Origin: Arcicella sp.
GTDB taxonomy: Bacteria; Bacteroidota; Bacteroidia; Cytophagales; Spirosomataceae
Direction of reading: 5' to 3'
Length of the DNA: 33,594 nt
Assembly: GCA_025356745.1 (NCBI GenBank)
Contig: JANXRS010000299.1
Coordinates: 1-33,594 of the forward strand
The translations under genes were made by a program, and so were the position numbers. The notes below the pieces were generated by a model, which saw only the letters and a list, made by a program, of their open reading frames with translations, did not search any database and was not told where the DNA came from. Numbering within the stretch: the stretch's first letter is position 1; each line of letters starts with the position of its first letter. Shown piece after piece: positions 32,979 to 33,594 of the stretch.

Positions 32979-33594
32979 TTAATTTAACTGTTTCTGTGGT
33001 ACTAAAAATGAAGTATCACGGCTATCGTCAATTTGTTTGTATTCTTTTGCAGCTTGTGTTAAAGGAAAAGCTGGAAAAATAGTACTTGCTCCGTATTTAT
33101 TTGCTGAAATTACGGATTTACCCGCAATTTTGGTTGGTCCTTCCAATGTCCAATCAGAAGTTCTTTTACGCTCAAAACGGCAAGTATTACAGATAAATTC
33201 TTTTACTTCACCCCATTCATTTTTGCGAGCTGTTACTCTGATAACTTCATCTCCTCTGTACCAAAGCGTAACTTTTCCAGAACATTTTCCACAATTGCAA
33301 CTGGCATCTTCTGGTTTCGAGAACCACACACGACTTTTGAAGCGGTAAGTTTTATCAGTTAATGCTCCCACTGGACAAACGTCGATAACATTTCCTGAGA
33401 AATCATTATCAATTGCCTTTTCAATATACGTACTAATTTCGGCATGGTCGCCACGATTCATAACTCCATGCACACGTCCATCCGTAATTTGGTCAGCCGT
33501 ATAAACGCAACGGTAGCACAAAATACAACGATTCATGTTCAATTTGATGTATGGACCTAAATCTACGGGTTCAAATGTATTACGTTCTTCAACC
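32979..33594 (-). CDS. nuoG: NADH-quinone oxidoreductase subunit G, C-terminal part of a short form (5' end outside window)
   Basis: The frame is open to the right edge, so the N-terminal [2Fe-2S] domain lies outside. Visible are PYIKLNMNRCILCYRCV and VIDVCPVGALTDK, which hold a [4Fe-4S] cluster, and CNCGKCSGKV with a later CNTC, the beginning of the molybdopterin-type region. The protein stops about 70 residues after that (QKQLN), so the large catalytic-like domain of E. coli NuoG is absent; short forms of this sort occur in Bacteroidota. It feeds electrons along the peripheral arm. Three unrelated genes follow before nuoH. Confidence 0.9.
   Translation of the reverse strand, partial: VEERNTFEPVDLGPYIKLNMNRCILCYRCVYTADQITDGRVHGVMNRGDHAEISTYIEKAIDNDFSGNVIDVCPVGALTDKTYRFKSRVWFSKPEDASCNCGKCSGKVTLWYRGDEVIRVTARKNEWGEVKEFICNTCRFERKRTSDWTLEGPTKIAGKSVISANKYGASTIFPAFPLTQAAKEYKQIDDSRDTSFLVPQKQLN

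Overview
The window looks like a chromosomal segment of a low-GC Bacteroidota bacterium, most likely of the Cytophagales type; the genus cannot be fixed from the sequence. The reasons are the alpha/beta-fused 2-oxoacid dehydrogenase E1, the short NuoG without a molybdopterin-type domain, weak Shine-Dalgarno signals, and promoters of the Bacteroidota form TTTG-N19/20-TAnnTTTG (seen before the DUF1573 gene, rplM and, slightly degenerate, fucP and higBA). No tRNA, rRNA, CRISPR array or intact insertion sequence was seen.

Region 1 (1-1550) is a decaying defence and addiction patch. It holds the C-terminal part of a TdeIII-type restriction enzyme, a 98-residue stub of an Eco47II-type restriction enzyme facing it, and a higBA toxin-antitoxin pair whose toxin has an in-frame stop at codon 20 while the antitoxin is intact.

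Region 2 (1573-10740) holds the fused E1 dehydrogenase, a secreted DUF1573 protein, a beta-helix protein overlapping a diheme cytochrome, a gene-free stretch of about 1.16 kb with a possible structured RNA and a perfect 19-bp hairpin, an ECF sigma factor overlapping its RskA-like anti-sigma factor, and a small unknown protein.

Region 3 (10747-21802) holds a FucP-type sugar transporter, a YggS-type PLP protein, a membrane-anchored coiled-coil protein, the sbcD-sbcC nuclease pair, and the translation genes rplM-rpsI and rpsB-tsf. A promoter and a structured leader precede rplM. The spacers here carry 7-bp tandem repeats.

Region 4 (22208-29192) holds an AraC regulator divergent from an aldehyde dehydrogenase/DUF779 pair, ispH, a flavin-reductase-like gene and pyruvate kinase.

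Region 5 (29219-33594) is a reverse-strand complex I operon. Three tightly coupled small genes (a Cys-containing unknown, a second unknown, and a YbjN-like protein) sit between nuoG and nuoH, and the operon ends after nuoJ. This three-gene insertion is the best candidate for an undescribed system in the window.
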